Position numbers and translations under genes: made by a program. A model generated the notes under the pieces. It was not told the DNA's origin, searched no databases, and saw nothing but the letters and a program-made list of their open reading frames with translations. From the NCBI RefSeq assembly GCF_036324505.1, contig NC_086350.1, positions 20,951,032 through 21,015,031 of the forward strand: DNA of 64,000 nucleotides. Direction: 5' to 3'. Shown piece by piece: positions 11,947-26,099 of this stretch. This DNA is from Eleginops maclovinus. Lineage: Eukaryota > Chordata > Actinopteri > Perciformes > Eleginopidae. Position 1 is the first letter of the stretch. Each line of letters opens with the position of its first letter.

Positions 11947-14900
11947 AGATAGACACACACTTGGTTTGTGGGATTGTTAGCTTTAGCTTCTAGCTGCATT
12001 TATCCTCCTTTCCCTTTATAAACCCCCATTCTGTCCAATCCCAATCCGTGTTTACATCACTTCCTAGCGTCACATACATCCTGCTAAAAATAGATGCTGA
12101 CTTCCCAGGCTGAATGAGTAGAAAACAGCAGCATTCCTTTTTATAGCTTCGACATGACACAGCATGTTGATGCATGCTCCTTTTTTTCTCTTCCTTCTTC
12201 CCAAACAAGGCATCCCTCTGTCTTTGAGGAAACACATGTATTAGATTAGGCATGTTGGGAGGCAAGGGTCACACTCCTGTCAGTAATTGAAATGCGATTA
12301 TGTATGAGCTAACATGATTACAGGGGTGAGGGGCTGGAAGAGGGTGATTGAAAGGTGAATGCCAGCCTGTGATGTGCGACTGCTCCCTTATTCCACAGTA
12401 GACATTCCTGAGGTAATGAAACATGAATGAGTCCACCGCCTTCATCCCGATGGGGAATGAGCAGAAGTTTAGTTTATCCCTCAGAGTTCTACCCAAGGAA
12501 TCAATCAAATACAGAGGAATTGCATTACTTAGCTTGATTCATTGAAATAGAGGCATTCAGCAGTCTCAGTGACCCAAACCTGACCTGGGACCTGAGCTTC
12601 CAAACATTCAGACTAGGTCTAATTGGCTAGATCAGATCCCGTTTTATAGCAGAGAGTCTTGTCTGTCTGATGCGTTGAAGCCCCCAGGAAGTACTCCAGC
12701 ATTGAAGCAAATTTTTCAAACGGTGGGAAAACACCTTCTTTGTCATTCATGTGGTGCCATGGGACCAAGAAAACTTTTCTCATTGATTAACATAAGAAAA
12801 GAGTAGTATGTAAATAATATTTTTTACTAAATGACCAAAACACTCAAATAGTGCTTATACAAATCATTAGGTTTAATCATTATACAATTTGCTAAGAGCC
12901 CAAGTTATTTTTTTATTTTTCCATTCATGTGAATGAGCCGTGTCGGGACTTGATGGATCAGCATAGTTTACTGAAAACCTAAGTGTTCCAATGCTACAAT
13001 GGAAGAGATCGCCGAAAAATCTGGGTATTTTTTTTACTTTAAAGACAAGCTGGATGACTTTATGCAACAATGAGCAACTTTCAAAGAAATAAACAGGCAC
13101 TCTCGTACAACTCTATATCCAGTTCTCTTCATACATCCATGGAAGGGACCTGTTGTTAGCTATAAACACGTGGGGCATCATCATAGGAAAAAAACATTTT
13201 CATGGACAGTGAAAAGGTTTGTGATTATTTTTGTTTCTGCCAATGTTCTCTCTTTTTGGATCCTTTGAGCCCTCAAAATTTAATCAAAATTAAAAAATGA
13301 AATAGGCGGATTTGTACTTATTTGTGTTAAGGCTACATCACTGGCGTCATTGTTTGTATCTCCTGAACTACCAGCATTCACTTGCATGACGAGGACAGGA
13401 TCTGACATATTTCTGTCAGCTGCAGTGCCAGAAGTGCACCAAAAGAAGGGAACACTGCATAAAAAGGTGGAGAAGAAGATTGTGTTAGACTTCAGACAGA
13501 TTTTTAAACATGCAAGAAGTAACTTGCAAACTACAAGAGATAGGAAATGCTTTCAATATATCTGCTAGCGCTCAGGGACACACGCAAAGCATTTTAGCAG
13601 GGATATTTGAATGTAAACAAGGCAGTGTTTACCTTCATCACAAAAAACATACCTTTAACTAAAGCCAGAGAGAAAGCTGGGGAAAGGGAAAAACCCCATT
13701 AACCATGAAGTAGGTAAGTCAACAATATGTAATTACCGGTGAAAGCATGCCTGCTTTTCTCTTAGCTGAAGGGAGGAGAACAGTTTGGAGATATCCAGAC
13801 CCTCACAGATCACTTAGAAGAGATGAAAGAGAAGAGAGATGTCACCTTATTGACATTGAGGGATGCAGGGATGACTTGAGTGAGAATGGCTGAGAAATGT
13901 CTTCCCTGAAACACACTATACGTATGTTGTTACTGAAAGCATGTTATTTTTTGTTTTTGGAGACAGTTTGGAGGCATGCTAAACAAATGAAATGGATTCC
14001 TCTTATACAGCTCTGGAAACCAGACCCCTCCACATTGTTCTTGAATCTCTATCTTTAGATGTATGGCAGCCATTTTATTCCAATGTCTGTTCAATTCCAA
14101 CATAGAGCAATGCTGTCAGTGGTTTATAGAATAAGATAAAAATTCATTTTACTCAAATGATCGAAAACAAAGTGGTTCAGCAAATAAATGTTAGATAGTA
14201 CAAAAAAAAGGTAGACACTCCTGAGGACACAATATTTGTATCCTTGCTGTTTTTTTCTAACTTAACAGAAATCCCAGCAGCATCTTTCTCCCACAATATT
14301 AATAATTATGAAAACAATAATAATTACTGGTAAAAATACAAAGAAAACAAGTAAACTAAACAACAGCATCTATAAAAACACAGAGTACAACAGATATAAA
14401 AGAATAAAAAATGAATAGATAGATTCAGATGTATGAATAATAATACATTTTTAAAAATTAACATCTGGGCCTAATCACAGCCACGAATGTTGATCAGATA
14501 ATTATGTGAATACTGTGGTTCTTAAACTACAACAAAGTAGGAATTTACCCGGAAAGACCAAGTTAAAACATACAAAAACAGAACCATTTTACCTCCTAGC
14601 TGACTGACATAGCCTACTCATGGTGATGGCACAGGCAAAAGTCAAGAAAGCAAAAATCCATCAGAAAAAAACTCTGAATCTCCAGGTGTGCTAGGATCTG
14701 TGCGGAAGACAATACAAGTCTCAGCCAGATTACCTCCAATGGAAGTCGTTAATAACACCTTATTATTCTGACTGAGCTAATGTTCTGGATATTATTTGAA
14801 TACTGGGGTAACTGATCTGTTTTGAACTAGTTGAATACAGTGGTGTAAAAAAATCATCAAAGTCAGTCATTGTTTTTCGCAGTGTGTTTGTATGCTGGAG

Positions 14901-15592
14901 ACAGTGAATGTGTGGATTTTGCATGATGACACATTTATGTGTTTGCACGGATAACGGCAGTCAATTTGACTATGCGTCACAGTGCTGCAGCAAAAGTGTT
15001 CTGCACCTGATCAACATAATGGCACACTCTCCATCAGCTCTCAGGTTACACTGCTCTAGATGTGGCACAAAGTGCACCTCTGCTCATATCCGGCGCTGTG
15101 AGAATCATTATATCCAGCACACACTTGTAGCAGCTTTCACTAATTGGAAGTGTAACAATTGTCATATTTCCAAACCAAGAGAGTCTGCAGAGGCACAGTA
15201 GATATTCTGATAAGGATAAACTCATCACGACAAACAGGTGCAACCAACAAACACAGGAACTGCTCGATTCTGAAATACACTTAAACGGGTTTTCCTCCCC
15301 CAGCTGTCTTCAGGGTTTTCATTACTTAATGCCAGTATTTCGAGCTCTATGATTCACCTAGGACGTGTCATTTTCCGAAGTGGATTCCCCTTAATGATCA
15401 AGGTTGAGGACAAAATGTTTAATTGCGTTTCAAATACTTTTGTTAAATAAATAAAAATGTACACCCAAAAAAGAAACAAAGCAACATAAATAATTAACAG
15501 CGCGGTTTTCCTTCTTCTTATCTTAACTTCACTTTATCTTTTAACCAATACTTCTCTTCCTGAATGACTCAACACTGCAATGAATATGAACA
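11945..15592. other. Gene-free upstream flank
   Basis: AT-rich DNA without recognisable exons. Open frames are short and lack domain features on both strands. Confidence 0.5.
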
Positions 15593-16081
15593 CAGTGGTT
15601 TAAAGTACATTTATTCAAGTTCTATACTTAACTACACGTGTGTGGTACTGTTTAGTTTTTCCTACTTTCTACTCTACTACATTTTGGAAGCATTATTTTC
15701 AAGTTATTTTATAAATTTAGATTTTGACCCACAACACCAAAGGAAAACATTGTAAAATTATTATTATTTGGAGTAGATTAAACCATCCAATATTATATGT
15801 AAGTAACTAATACCATGAGTGGGTTCACAGAAAATGTATTGGCAGCAATTTTGCTAAAAAGTTTTTGTTGAAAGTGAAGATTTGCTGCTTTTGCTTAAAA
15901 CTATTTTAAAATATTTAATAATTATATATTTTTAGTTTTTTCTGCAATGAGTGCTCTTACTCCAGATACTTCCTACATTTACCTAGTACCATTCTCGATG
16001 CAATACTTTTGCTTGAAATTGAGTATTTCTACATTGTGGAATTAGTACTTTTAACATTTCACATCACATTTTCCACCACTG
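15593..16081. mobile_element. hAT-like teleost MITE (CAGTGGT ... ACCACTG)
   Basis: The left end reads CAGTGGTTTAAAGTAC and the right end reads CCACCACTG, its inverted complement over the terminal bases. The interior has the ACTTTTA, GTACTTTT and TACTCCA words of a very common fish repeat whose consensus begins CAGTGGTGGAAAGTA. It has no coding capacity and is diverged. The 8 bases flanking each side share only their first two bases, so the target-site duplication has decayed or the ends are slightly different. Confidence 0.65.
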
Positions 16082-18932
16082 TAAATATTTGCATTTGACA
16101 CAGTTTCTCATTGAAGTGTGGTTTCCCTTACAATTCGACATAGTACATTTTTTAATATTATTTTTTTTAAATCCCTCTTGTTCACAGATTAATGTCTAAT
16201 AGCAATCCAGCCAAATCGTGATTGGATTAAATTCATGATTATGGGTACACAATTGGATTTTTTCACAATTTTTGCAACAAACGGAAGTTTGAAGAAAGAA
16301 AGATTCATAAAAATTTTCAATTTTGAAAAATATTTTGTCCCTTTTATCAAATCAAACAATCTTTTTTTTCATTTATTTGTTTTTGTATACAGTCACTTAA
16401 GCAAAACAATGCGTAACATTTATTTATTTGTATTAGGGAAAATGAAAATACTGAAAAATGTAAAAACAAATCAATCTAAATTATAATATTATTCATTTAG
16501 TTTCTTCTTCTCTTGCAAAAATACTGATCCATCAAGTGATCTCTGTGGGTAATTCAGCCCCTAAACCATCAAAAATAAAGGAATTCTCATTTGTTATCTC
16601 ACCATTGTGTCCCATATGTGCATCGCTGATTAGCTTTCTGATGAGGTATGGTTAAATGCGCATTAATAAGTCATTTTTGCACGTGTCTGCGATTTGATCA
16701 GCTTTATTAGAAAGCCATCGGATGTATACATATAAAAGCAGTGACTGAAACTCACGGAAATAGCGGGGCTGTTTGGTACCTCTGCCAATACAAAATGTAT
16801 CCTTCCATTGTTGTGTCTGAGATAATCACACCGACCTCCCTCTGCCATCATTCACACGACTGTCTTCAGACCTGGGATGGCCTTTATTTCTTAAACAAAC
16901 CCAAACAGGGTCACAGGACAGAAATTCTCTGACACACATTCAATGTCATTGTTTGTTTGGTGTTTTGGGGGCATATTCGTTTGTGACCATCCAACCAGTG
17001 GTTCCTGATTTGGAGTAGTCGATAAAAATGTGACATAATATATATTTTACAAATGCATACAAAAACTATTAAATATTAATTATTACTTTAATTTTCTATT
17101 GTTTAATAAACTGACAACTAAACATAGTTGATCAAAATAAGAAAGCCTGAATAAATTGAAATAAACAAAAATATATCCCATTTTTGTATAATTTTGTAGG
17201 TTTTTGTTTGTGTATCTTGATCCTTTTGTTGATTTTACTTTGTTGTTTCTTTGTCACATATTTGCATTGCTAGGCAACAGCTTTGGTCTATGACTACTTC
17301 CTGAAGTCATGCAAATACACTGCAACAGGAAGTATACTGTGAAAGGATCTGTATTTATTATTAGGTGAGTATGCAGAACTAATTACATTTTCCTCTGACT
17401 GGGCATGAACTAAATAAAGATAAGAGGGAATAAGACTGTGATGATTGCAAGATGTTTTTGGTACTTTAAGAAATGTTTATTAAATTGTAATATAGATTGT
17501 TGATAGATAAAAGACACATCCAATAAAGTGAGATTGATATAACTGAATCACAAAATTCGCTTTAAATAAAAAAAGATCTGCAGGGTTTCAACTTTATTTA
17601 ATTAAAGTGCCGTATGCTAAAGGAATGATCAATTCTAATGGAGAAGCAGTAAATCAAGTAGAAATCATTCTTTACACAGCAAGTTCAGGTTTGTGAAATG
17701 AAACTATTTCAAAGCTTTGATTTACTGTAGATGATTGACCATCACATTTCAAGCCAGTTTTTACCATGTTTTTACCAAGGCATCAAAGAAAGACAATTAG
17801 GTCAACAAACATCTTAATCATTGAAATGTAATATTTTAAATGCACTCACATCAACAAGCCTACATTGTTTGCAGAATTTCTTTAATATATTTCTTCCTTT
17901 GAAATAAAAGCCAAATTAATTTTAAAGTTTTGTCAACAAGCTTTTATTCCCGGCTGACTGAAGAAATGACACGACTGACTCATTGAAGATTTATTGTCAA
18001 CGCTAGAATCAATTCTCAACATTGTCATCTCCTTTTTCCACAATATTTTGTCAACATCATGAAGCCCTACAGCTGCTCTTCTTAGAACCCCCCAAAAGGA
18101 GCCTCTGAGCGCAGATCCGCCCCAACAGAGTGAGTGGTACCCCGCCTCGCAGTTGTCCAGCGTTATCATGGGATGTACATTAGATGTAGATACTCTGACC
18201 CCTACCACTGACTGTAGACTGGAGATTACTGGAGGTGGGCCTCTTTCCTGGTCCCATTTATCTTTCTTTCTTTCACCTCCCTATGCACCCCCCCTCCTCT
18301 CTCCCTCCTCCCTCCCTCCCCTCTGTAATGTCTCAGCTGTTCCCTGCAGGCAGGACTCTCTGACTGAGTGCCTGCTCTGTTATGGGTTCATTGGGCTGGT
18401 ATGTGGCAGGAATCTTTGGATCAAGGTAATTTCACACTGTTCAATTTTTTCCCAGGCTGTTAAGCTTCCTTTTACCTTTGTGCCACTCGGAGTGCGAGAT
18501 AGGGAGTGACACATGTAGCCGTTAAACACACACAGTGGCTCAGAGGCTGACGCCGCCAGCGGAACGGAGGGAGAGACTTGAAAGATACGGCCTATAAATT
18601 ACAGTCCAACACCTCAGTTTCCCAAAAGGATCAGATTATTGTGGGCCGATCCACAGTGGTGGGGAGGATGGCGCACATTCATGTGTGGTGCTGTAATGAA
18701 GCTGCACGTCTGCCAGGGGAGACGCTGTGTGGGCCCCCCCTCATTTGTCTCTATCACTGATCACTAAGAAGATCAGACTGAGTACGTGTGGGTGTGTGTG
18801 CATGTGTTTCCTTTGCTTGTCTATTTTAATATCTGTCATTTTTAAGGCATTTCTCATCTGTTGGTAATGCATCTTCTCTACCCTAAATTTCTCCCCCACA
18901 CACTCCCCCCTGTGCCTGAAACGCTTGATGGT
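16082..18932. other. Gene-free upstream flank, AT-rich
   Basis: Long AT-rich sequence with many A/T homopolymers, especially 16090-16500 and 17000-17930. No exon or RNA gene recognised. Confidence 0.5.
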
Positions 18933-19213
18933 AGTCCTTTGTTTACTTCCGTTACATAGTTATTAGGTAGTTATTAGTGCTCCTACACATTGTATGTGAT
19001 AGGCTAAGGGGAGGAACATCTTTAAGTGGTTGACAAATCAGAACAGAGCCACCGGCTAACCAGTAAGAGCTGACTGGGCTCTGGTTTCAGACAGAGGGTG
19101 AAAAGTGGTGCTGCATCACAGGCAGAATGAGAAAAATAAAGAGCTTTTGGAACATTACAACATGTTAACATGTCACAGTTGAGGCACAAAAAAAGCATAA
19201 TAGGGCATCTTTA
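18933..19213 (-). repeat. Dispersed fish repeat, minus-strand copy
   Basis: Read on the minus strand this segment parallels 52805-53126 along its whole length. Both share a CCCTATTATGC start, the TCTGAAACCAGAGCCCAGTC core and an AAGTAAACAAAGGAC end. Two diverged copies in opposite orientation identify an interspersed repeat. No coding capacity is visible, and its class (SINE or MITE) is not assigned. Confidence 0.8.
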
Positions 19214-21555
19214 AGATTTTGATCACAGAGCAGACCACTCATTGTGTATTAAAAATGTTTTTTCATTACATTGCATTTTATTTTTTTTACACACGACAAA
19301 GAGAAACGGAGGATAATCATTTGTGGAAGATAAAAAGAAGAAAATGTTGCTAAAGAATTTACTGAAAAGATTAGTTGATGTGGTGTGTCAAACAATATTA
19401 TAATGAGTGTAGGGACTGCACTTTATGTAATCTGCGTAATGTTAATGAAGGGATGTCACATATCTCGGGAGAGCTTCAAAGCGTGAAATCCAAGTTTCTC
19501 TTGTTTGTGCTGCGTAAAATCCATAGACAAAAACATGGGAACACTATAAAAGAAAGATGTTGTAATCATGGAGATAACCTCCCCTGGGAAGCTATGACAA
19601 TCAAAGGATCAGGTTTTATCACCTGCCCCCAAAATAAAAACCCAAAGTGTTTGTTATTAGTGACAGCAGATCTGAGATGCAGTTGTGAGAGGAGGAAAAT
19701 CTTCTCAGTGCGCGTTGTGCCATCTGTCACATCTGCAGGAGAGATAAGGAAACAAGGGCAACAGTAGCACCGCTCATGGTTTCTTCAGGTGTTCACTATA
19801 TTTTTAGGGGTTTATTTTTATTTTTTGGGTTATTTTGGGAACTATATGGTTAACTTTGCATCACCTCTGTGGCTGTTTGACACACTCAATATAAACAGGC
19901 AGCTTTCCTTTTGTCCGTTATTGGGAGTGGTATGTGATTCATAGATTAAACAAGATTTGCATGAATGGCTTGAGTTATTGGGTTATGCTGCAGCTCGATC
20001 ACTTTGCACGCACTTCACTGGGCAGCTATGTTTCTCAAAGCAGACTGTGTTGCTTTAGGTTGCTGTAATAACTTTAATTCAAACAGGGCTGCCCCCTTTT
20101 TAATCGAATAAGTGGTCTTTTGGGCTTTTGAGACTTTCAATGTTTTTTTTTTCCTTCTTAGTGACTTATTTCCGATAAACTTAAGCAAATCTCTGATGAA
20201 CGCAAGCTTTAAAGTGACACTATTGCATGTTACTTCGTTGAGAAACTACATTTTACAGATTAAATCGACAAATTGATAAGTGTTGGTCAACAACCTGGAT
20301 TTTCTTGACATTATTTGTTTTGAGATAAGTTGATTTACTGATCAGTGCAACTATTCAGATCCCAGAACGTTTTTGCTTGGTAAGCCCAGCCGTGAGATTC
20401 CTTTGACCTCAAGCTCAATGTGTTTTAGTCTGAGCAGCTTGTTGTGATTCCAGGTGGAAGTCCTCAGGATGTTGATCCTCCCAAAGCACCAAAAGACACA
20501 ATTTTCTAACTATCTGCGGAGACTTTTTCCTGCAAAAATGTAGTTATTGTCTTGACGTACACAACCTCTCCTGAGAAGTCCTTGCATTCTGCACCAAGGA
20601 CTCGGCTGGATTAACAATGCCTTTGTTGTTGGTGTGCTCAGTTAAAGAAGGGAGAGCAATAGGCTGGAACTGTGGTGTGGTATCAGCAAGCAGCTGTTGC
20701 ATGAGTGACAAAGTCAAGGGCTAGTGATATGAACATGGGAAAATCCTGGAGGAGCTAGAGGGGAAGAGACAGCAGCAGCAGCTGAGCCGCTCTGTCGCTC
20801 TGTGTGCAGTGAAGCAGCCTTCACTGTTGCTGTTATGTGGAGAGAAAAAAAAAGTGTGAGAAAGCAGTTTATCCTCTGTTAGGGCAAGGAAATATTGACA
20901 TTATTTAGCAGCCGGTGCTCCAAACCCACCTCTCTATCTGGCTCATTTGGCCCTAGATTTGATGACCGCATGAAAGGTTGTTGGTGGAGTTCAAAAGAAA
21001 GGGTCAAGCATGTGAAAGAGGGGAGGGATGGAAGCAGGGAGGAAGGCAGGGATGAAGGAATGGGGCGGAGGGGTAGAAGAAAGGTAAATGAATACCAGAC
21101 GGTTTGTTTTTTGTGTTAACTGAAGATTTGGCCAGGGCTACCAGACCTTATTGTTCCAGAGATGCGCCTCCCACAACAACCTCTCTGTACTTTTTATTAG
21201 TAATGTCTAAGAACACTGGGTCACCTAAAGATTAGGGGTACAGTCAGCAAAATATGGTGTCGATGTTCTTACGGTAAAGAAGAGACAAGTTATTCCTAGC
21301 AAACGTGGAAATTGTTTTGGTGTTTGCCCAGAAGGATACAGCTACTACCAAAGCAACTAATTTCTGTAAATGCTTTAGGTAAAAGTTATTTTCTTCTGAT
21401 TCTTTATTGTCCCATGGCATTTCTTTCTTGGGTCGGTTTTACGTAGGCTCAACTTATTTGTCAGAAAAGGACAAAAACGTGCCAGTTTTGTCATCCAAGC
21501 CCAAAATCTCTGATGGTGTGTCAAGCATAAAGAAGGTCTGTCCATTCAAGGCTTG
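19214..21555. other. Gene-free upstream flank
   Basis: No recognisable exon. An open frame of 130 codons at 19375-19767 on the plus strand resembles no family I know and has no flanking gene structure. Confidence 0.45.
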
Positions 21556-21640
21556 GATTAGTTTAGATTAGATTAGAAGCATTTATTGTCATTATACAAG
21601 TAAAATGAGAAAAACTACTCCTTTTTAAGGTGCTATCAAA
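21556..21640. repeat. Short fragment of a common fish interspersed repeat
   Basis: A TTAGATTAGATTAG run followed by CATTTATTGTCATTATACAAGTAAAA, a word typical of the 3' end of widespread teleost retroelements. It is related in style to the fragment at 58633-58730. Only the tail is recognised. Confidence 0.4.
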
Positions 21641-24600
21641 ACATTCAGAACAGACAACAAAGACACGCAGCATTCACATATATATAAAAGAATAACGAAA
21701 TAAAGTGCAGGAAATAATTCATTAGCTTTTAGTTTAGCTAAAGGGGTTTGAAAGAAGTATATAAAACAGATTAAAGTTATTAATCGCTGCTGTTGAAGGC
21801 AGTTTGACGCAGGATGCATCTTGACCAGATGCTCTGAAAGTATCCCCATGTCTTCTTTCAACCTCCTGCCTGATGCACATCAACATTTTGTCCTAAAGGT
21901 GTCAACAATTACCCTTTCTTCCTCACGTTTTTGTTTATTTTCGCACTGCCCCTTTGTTTCTTTTCCAGCAAATGAGATAAGGGCATGTCTCAAAGAATTT
22001 CGGGAGGACATGTTTGCACGAAGAATTTCTGAAGGAGTCTGAGGGAATTCTGCAGGGCGAGCACTCGGTGCCAAAGCTACATTGTTGTAGCATCCAGTCA
22101 TTGAGGGGGGAATCAGGGGAATGCCACAGGTGGTTAGTGGATATATGTCAGGGACAAGCTTCACACCGCTGCTGGAAACTCTTACATCCTACAGTATCAT
22201 TATCCTAACAGTGCAACTAAAATGCATCCATTGCTACCGAGTGAATTTGTATTCATCATATCAGCTGATTGATGGACAGGTTTTTCTCTAGTATTTTGAG
22301 AGAAAATGTGTAACTTTTTTGCAAATTTTTGACATATTTCCATCTTGATTGACAAAATATGTATGAATAATTGTTCAATGGTCAAATTAGTGCAGCGCCC
22401 AAACATCAATACAGCCAGGAGTGATTCCTGTTGGTTCTGCATGTAAATGGTTTTTGATTCATTAAGGATTTATCATAATTTAGAGCCTGACTTCACAGTT
22501 TGAAATATAGGAGTAGAAAACTGTAACAATTACTGGTTTTGTGTTTTCCAACTCTTATTGTTTCATGGATCAGTGAGATGCAGAAGGCAATGAAGCCTTA
22601 AACACACAACCCGCGCAAAATGTTTTTGCAGGTTTGAAACAGTTTGTTGACGTGCCAAACAGTCAGGTTGGACTTCCAGTGAAGTTTTGCATGCAGTCTG
22701 GTGTTTTTCTAATCATGGATGAGTAAGTTTTGTCAGTATTGTTGTTGTTTGGCACACCCATCTGCAGTTACTCAACCACAGAAAAATAAGGCAAAAATGG
22801 GGAAATGTGGACATGATAAAAAATTGTATGTATCACACGGTGCTTCTCAAGATCGCTTTAGGAGCATAGAGCGCTAGAAAATTATTCTCTCTTTCTTACA
22901 TTTTTATTACATGTCATGGTGCTTGTTAAAAATAACCCATGATTGAAGCTTGTTGCTGTTTTTGGTCGCGCTTTTTGAGATGCAGACCTACTCTTTATTC
23001 ATATATGCAGGAGGTGACCTGAGAGTTGTAGTCAATAGTTGAATGTTGGTTGAAGCAATACTAGTAGGTTGAAGCAATACTAGTCAATAGTTGAATGTTG
23101 GTTGAAGCAGAAAGGGAAGAAGAACATGTCATTGCTGTTGTAGACACACCTGCTGCTTTACTGCTGGAATTTACTGTTTTCCTCTTAAACTGCTGTCTTG
23201 TGTTAGACTAAAAATACATGTATTATACCTGTACACATGAAGACATATTTTAAGAAGGGAAATTGAAGCGATTTATGCAAAAAAGAGTTCATCCTCCCCC
23301 CGAATTCCACCTTTGTAAACATTTCTCTCTGTGTTTTATTTTTTTAAATCAATAGTAATACATTTGATATGTTCATATAATCTAAACAAAACAGAATTCA
23401 AGCAGATGTATTATCAAGATAGTTAAGAAATTAGCTAATTTGAATTCTAAGCATAAAATGAATCATTTCGTTCATGTGGTTTTATCACAAATAATTAAAT
23501 CTCTGAATTAATTTCAGGATATAAGTCAGTTCTTCAACTATTCAACAGTAATCTTGTATACTCAGTGTTAATACCTCTATAAAAAATATACCAAAAATGA
23601 TACTTAAATTGAATCATGTTAACAATGTAGATAAAATATATAAACAATTTAAGCATGACTTTTTTAAATAATTCATAAATTATTCAAACTAAATATACAC
23701 AGGTGGAATTTCACATAAATCCACCAAAGTCACTTTGACAGATCAGATTTATTTAATTTTTTTTTTTTTTTCAATGCTCATAAGAAACATGATGAACAGT
23801 TGGATCATGACAGATTACCAGAACATACTTGTAATGATTTTATTAAGTTTAATTTAATTTAATTGTATGAAAAGGTGCATTTCCTGCTTTCTTGCTGACC
23901 TGCTGATGCAGGTGTATTGTTTTTGGATTGTATTAGAGGTATTTTATTTACACATACCTGAAAAGATCTTATCTATTTAAACGTGTTAAGCTAGTTTGAA
24001 AAGCCTTTTTAGAACAAATAATACTCTTTATATCTATTGTTGTTCACTTTAGTTTCACTTTTACGTTGATGGACATGTAGCCTAAATATAAAACAAGAGA
24101 ACCTGTTTTACATCATAACGTTTATTTTACTAAAGAGATTTTAACATTTAGTGTGTACATTAATTACTTAGAAATGCATTATTGGTTGATTGTTTTTTTC
24201 TAATAAATAAGAATGTAAATTAATTGTTTACATTGCTTAAACAGGCTATGAAGGGCTTGACATATTTTCTTGTTGTTTAAAAGGCGTGCTGTTCAGGTTG
24301 TTATGGTGTGTGTTTAGCTAACAAACAAACTCAATGAGACCTGCTGCTGTCATTTCATTACTCATCCTCCTCTGATAGGAGCCTGCCAAATTCCCCTGCT
24401 ACACTTTTCTCGTGTCATGCGGGACGTTTTGTTATCGTCATAATTCCCATTCTGATGTCGGTAAAATAATAAGAAAAAAAACTGAGTCATCACCGGAAGA
24501 CACCCTGGCCGGCTGCCTTCTGGTAACGGGTATTTAAACTGATGAAGTGTCACGGTCTCTCCTCACTGCAGAAAGTGACCACAGTGATCACTCTTTTATT

Positions 24601-25958
24601 CAAGTAGCCTATTATTTCTTCATTAAAAAAAAAATCGTGAAAAAATTGAAAGTAATACGTTAATATGTGTGCTTGTTTTTAATGAAATATAATGTCGGGG
24701 ATTTTCTTGAATTAACAGTGACTGAAACAAAGCATGATGAAGGCAGATCCCTTCTGTAGTTTCCAGGAAATAGCACACGCTGCATAGAAGAAAGCTTTCA
24801 CGATTCTCTGGATGCTTTTTAATAGAATTGTATTAAAGTGAATAACATTTAAAGCCTCAAAACTGCATTTAAAATAAATATATCCGACGAATATTGCTTG
24901 CAGAGTGCAGCGCAGATACGTGGTATAACCTCAGTTTTAATTGACTGATCCACTCCGGTTACATGTAGACTGTAGTGTCCGAACTTCTCAAAGTGTTTAA
25001 CCTATTGAGTGTGTTCTGATGGTATTGTGATATGGTAATCGAATGCTTCCGGGGGCAAACTGCGCTGCTGCTGTGATCCCTCTCAGAGCACCCTGGCGTC
25101 ACTGTTCCGCTGCAGGAGCTGCAGAACTAAAACTGTGTTCGGTATTAAGTCTTCACAAGCTACTTTGTTAAAGTGTTTGATGAAGGGGGAAACAACCCTG
25201 CTCAGAATCCTTCCAGAAAAGTTCCCTACTTATATAATGAGCCTTGTTTAAAGATTGAAAATCCCTCTTTAAATTGTGAATTTACCCTTTAAACAAACTG
25301 GCATTTAACTCCACTAAGATATGGTCACATTGACATGTTGCAGTGTGCAGAGTATTAAATTACTTTCTTTCTGGTATCGAAGCAAAGATGCATTATGATA
25401 TCATTATTGCTCTTGATGGTGAGCTGGAGGCAGCTGATGGTGCTGGGTGGAGGAGGATTTGGACCACCTGCAGCCATAATTTATTTTGTGTGGCTTCTTT
25501 CAAACTTTAAGAGGTCGTCAATTTGATCAGAAATAGCACATCCCTTAGTTTCCATCAATTATTTTTTGTGTTATTTTAGCTGTATAGAGACACTATCATA
25601 TAAGAGTATTCTTGTTACACGTTTTATGTCTCAGAATGAAGTGACAGACGTTCTTATCTAATCAGAATTGTACTGTGAATTTCACATCTTTCCATGGAAA
25701 GCACCTGCCATTTCAATTGTTGTCCTACTGAGTTTAAAGTTTTACACATTTCGTAGTTTCAAGAAACATTCTAGAAAAGTCATCAAATACCCAGGATGCA
25801 GAGGTGGGGGTGTGCCAATCAGGTCGCGAGTTTCTCCTCTTTTAGTGTTTCACCATAAGAAACTTTTATTACACAAAGCATCTTTTCCGACCAAACATGA
25901 ATAATGTGATGATGACACCCAGGACAGTGAGGCTCTTCGTGACCCCCACAGCAGGGAG
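21641..25958. other. Gene-free upstream flank, AT-rich
   Basis: No exon recognised. It contains a local duplication at 23031-23109 and a 15-16 base T run near 23755-23771. The composition is strongly AT-rich between 23200 and 24350. Confidence 0.5.
23031..23109. repeat. Local direct duplication
   Basis: The word GTCAATAGTTGAATGTTGGT with the following TGAAGCA occurs twice, from 23031 and from 23083. The two are separated by a second, shorter repeat of GGTTGAAGCAATACTAG. This looks like replication slippage in otherwise unique DNA. Confidence 0.8.
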
Positions 25959-26024
25959 AGAGAGAGAGAGAAAGAGAGAGAGAGAAAAAAAAAGAAAGAG
26001 AGAGAGAGAGAGAGAAAGAGGGGG
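25959..26024. repeat. (GA)n / A-rich purine microsatellite
   Basis: GAGAGA blocks interrupted by AAAGAG and an A9 run, ending in a short G run. All purine on the plus strand. Confidence 0.95.
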
Positions 26025-26082
26025 GGGTATCGAAAAAGTCTGCCCAGTAACAATCGCACAGCCTCGCTCGAGAGCAGAGGAA

Positions 26083-26099
26083 CGATTGGCTATGCAAAT
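26083..26099. promoter_or_regulatory. CCAAT box next to POU octamer
   Basis: The minus-strand CCAAT (plus ATTGG, about 26085-26089) is followed within a few bases by the octamer ATGCAAAT at 26092-26099. Paired CCAAT and octamer elements occur in several vertebrate promoters. It lies about 1.65 kb upstream of the ccnd2 start codon; function is inferred only. Confidence 0.3.

Noticed and set aside
15585..16089. 8-base target duplication for the hAT-like MITE
   Set aside because: The flanks TATGAACA and TAAATATT agree only at the first two bases and a few scattered positions, so no duplication is claimed.
19375..19767. 130-codon open frame in the upstream flank
   Set aside because: Cysteine pattern is irregular, no known fold or neighbouring exon; treated as chance.
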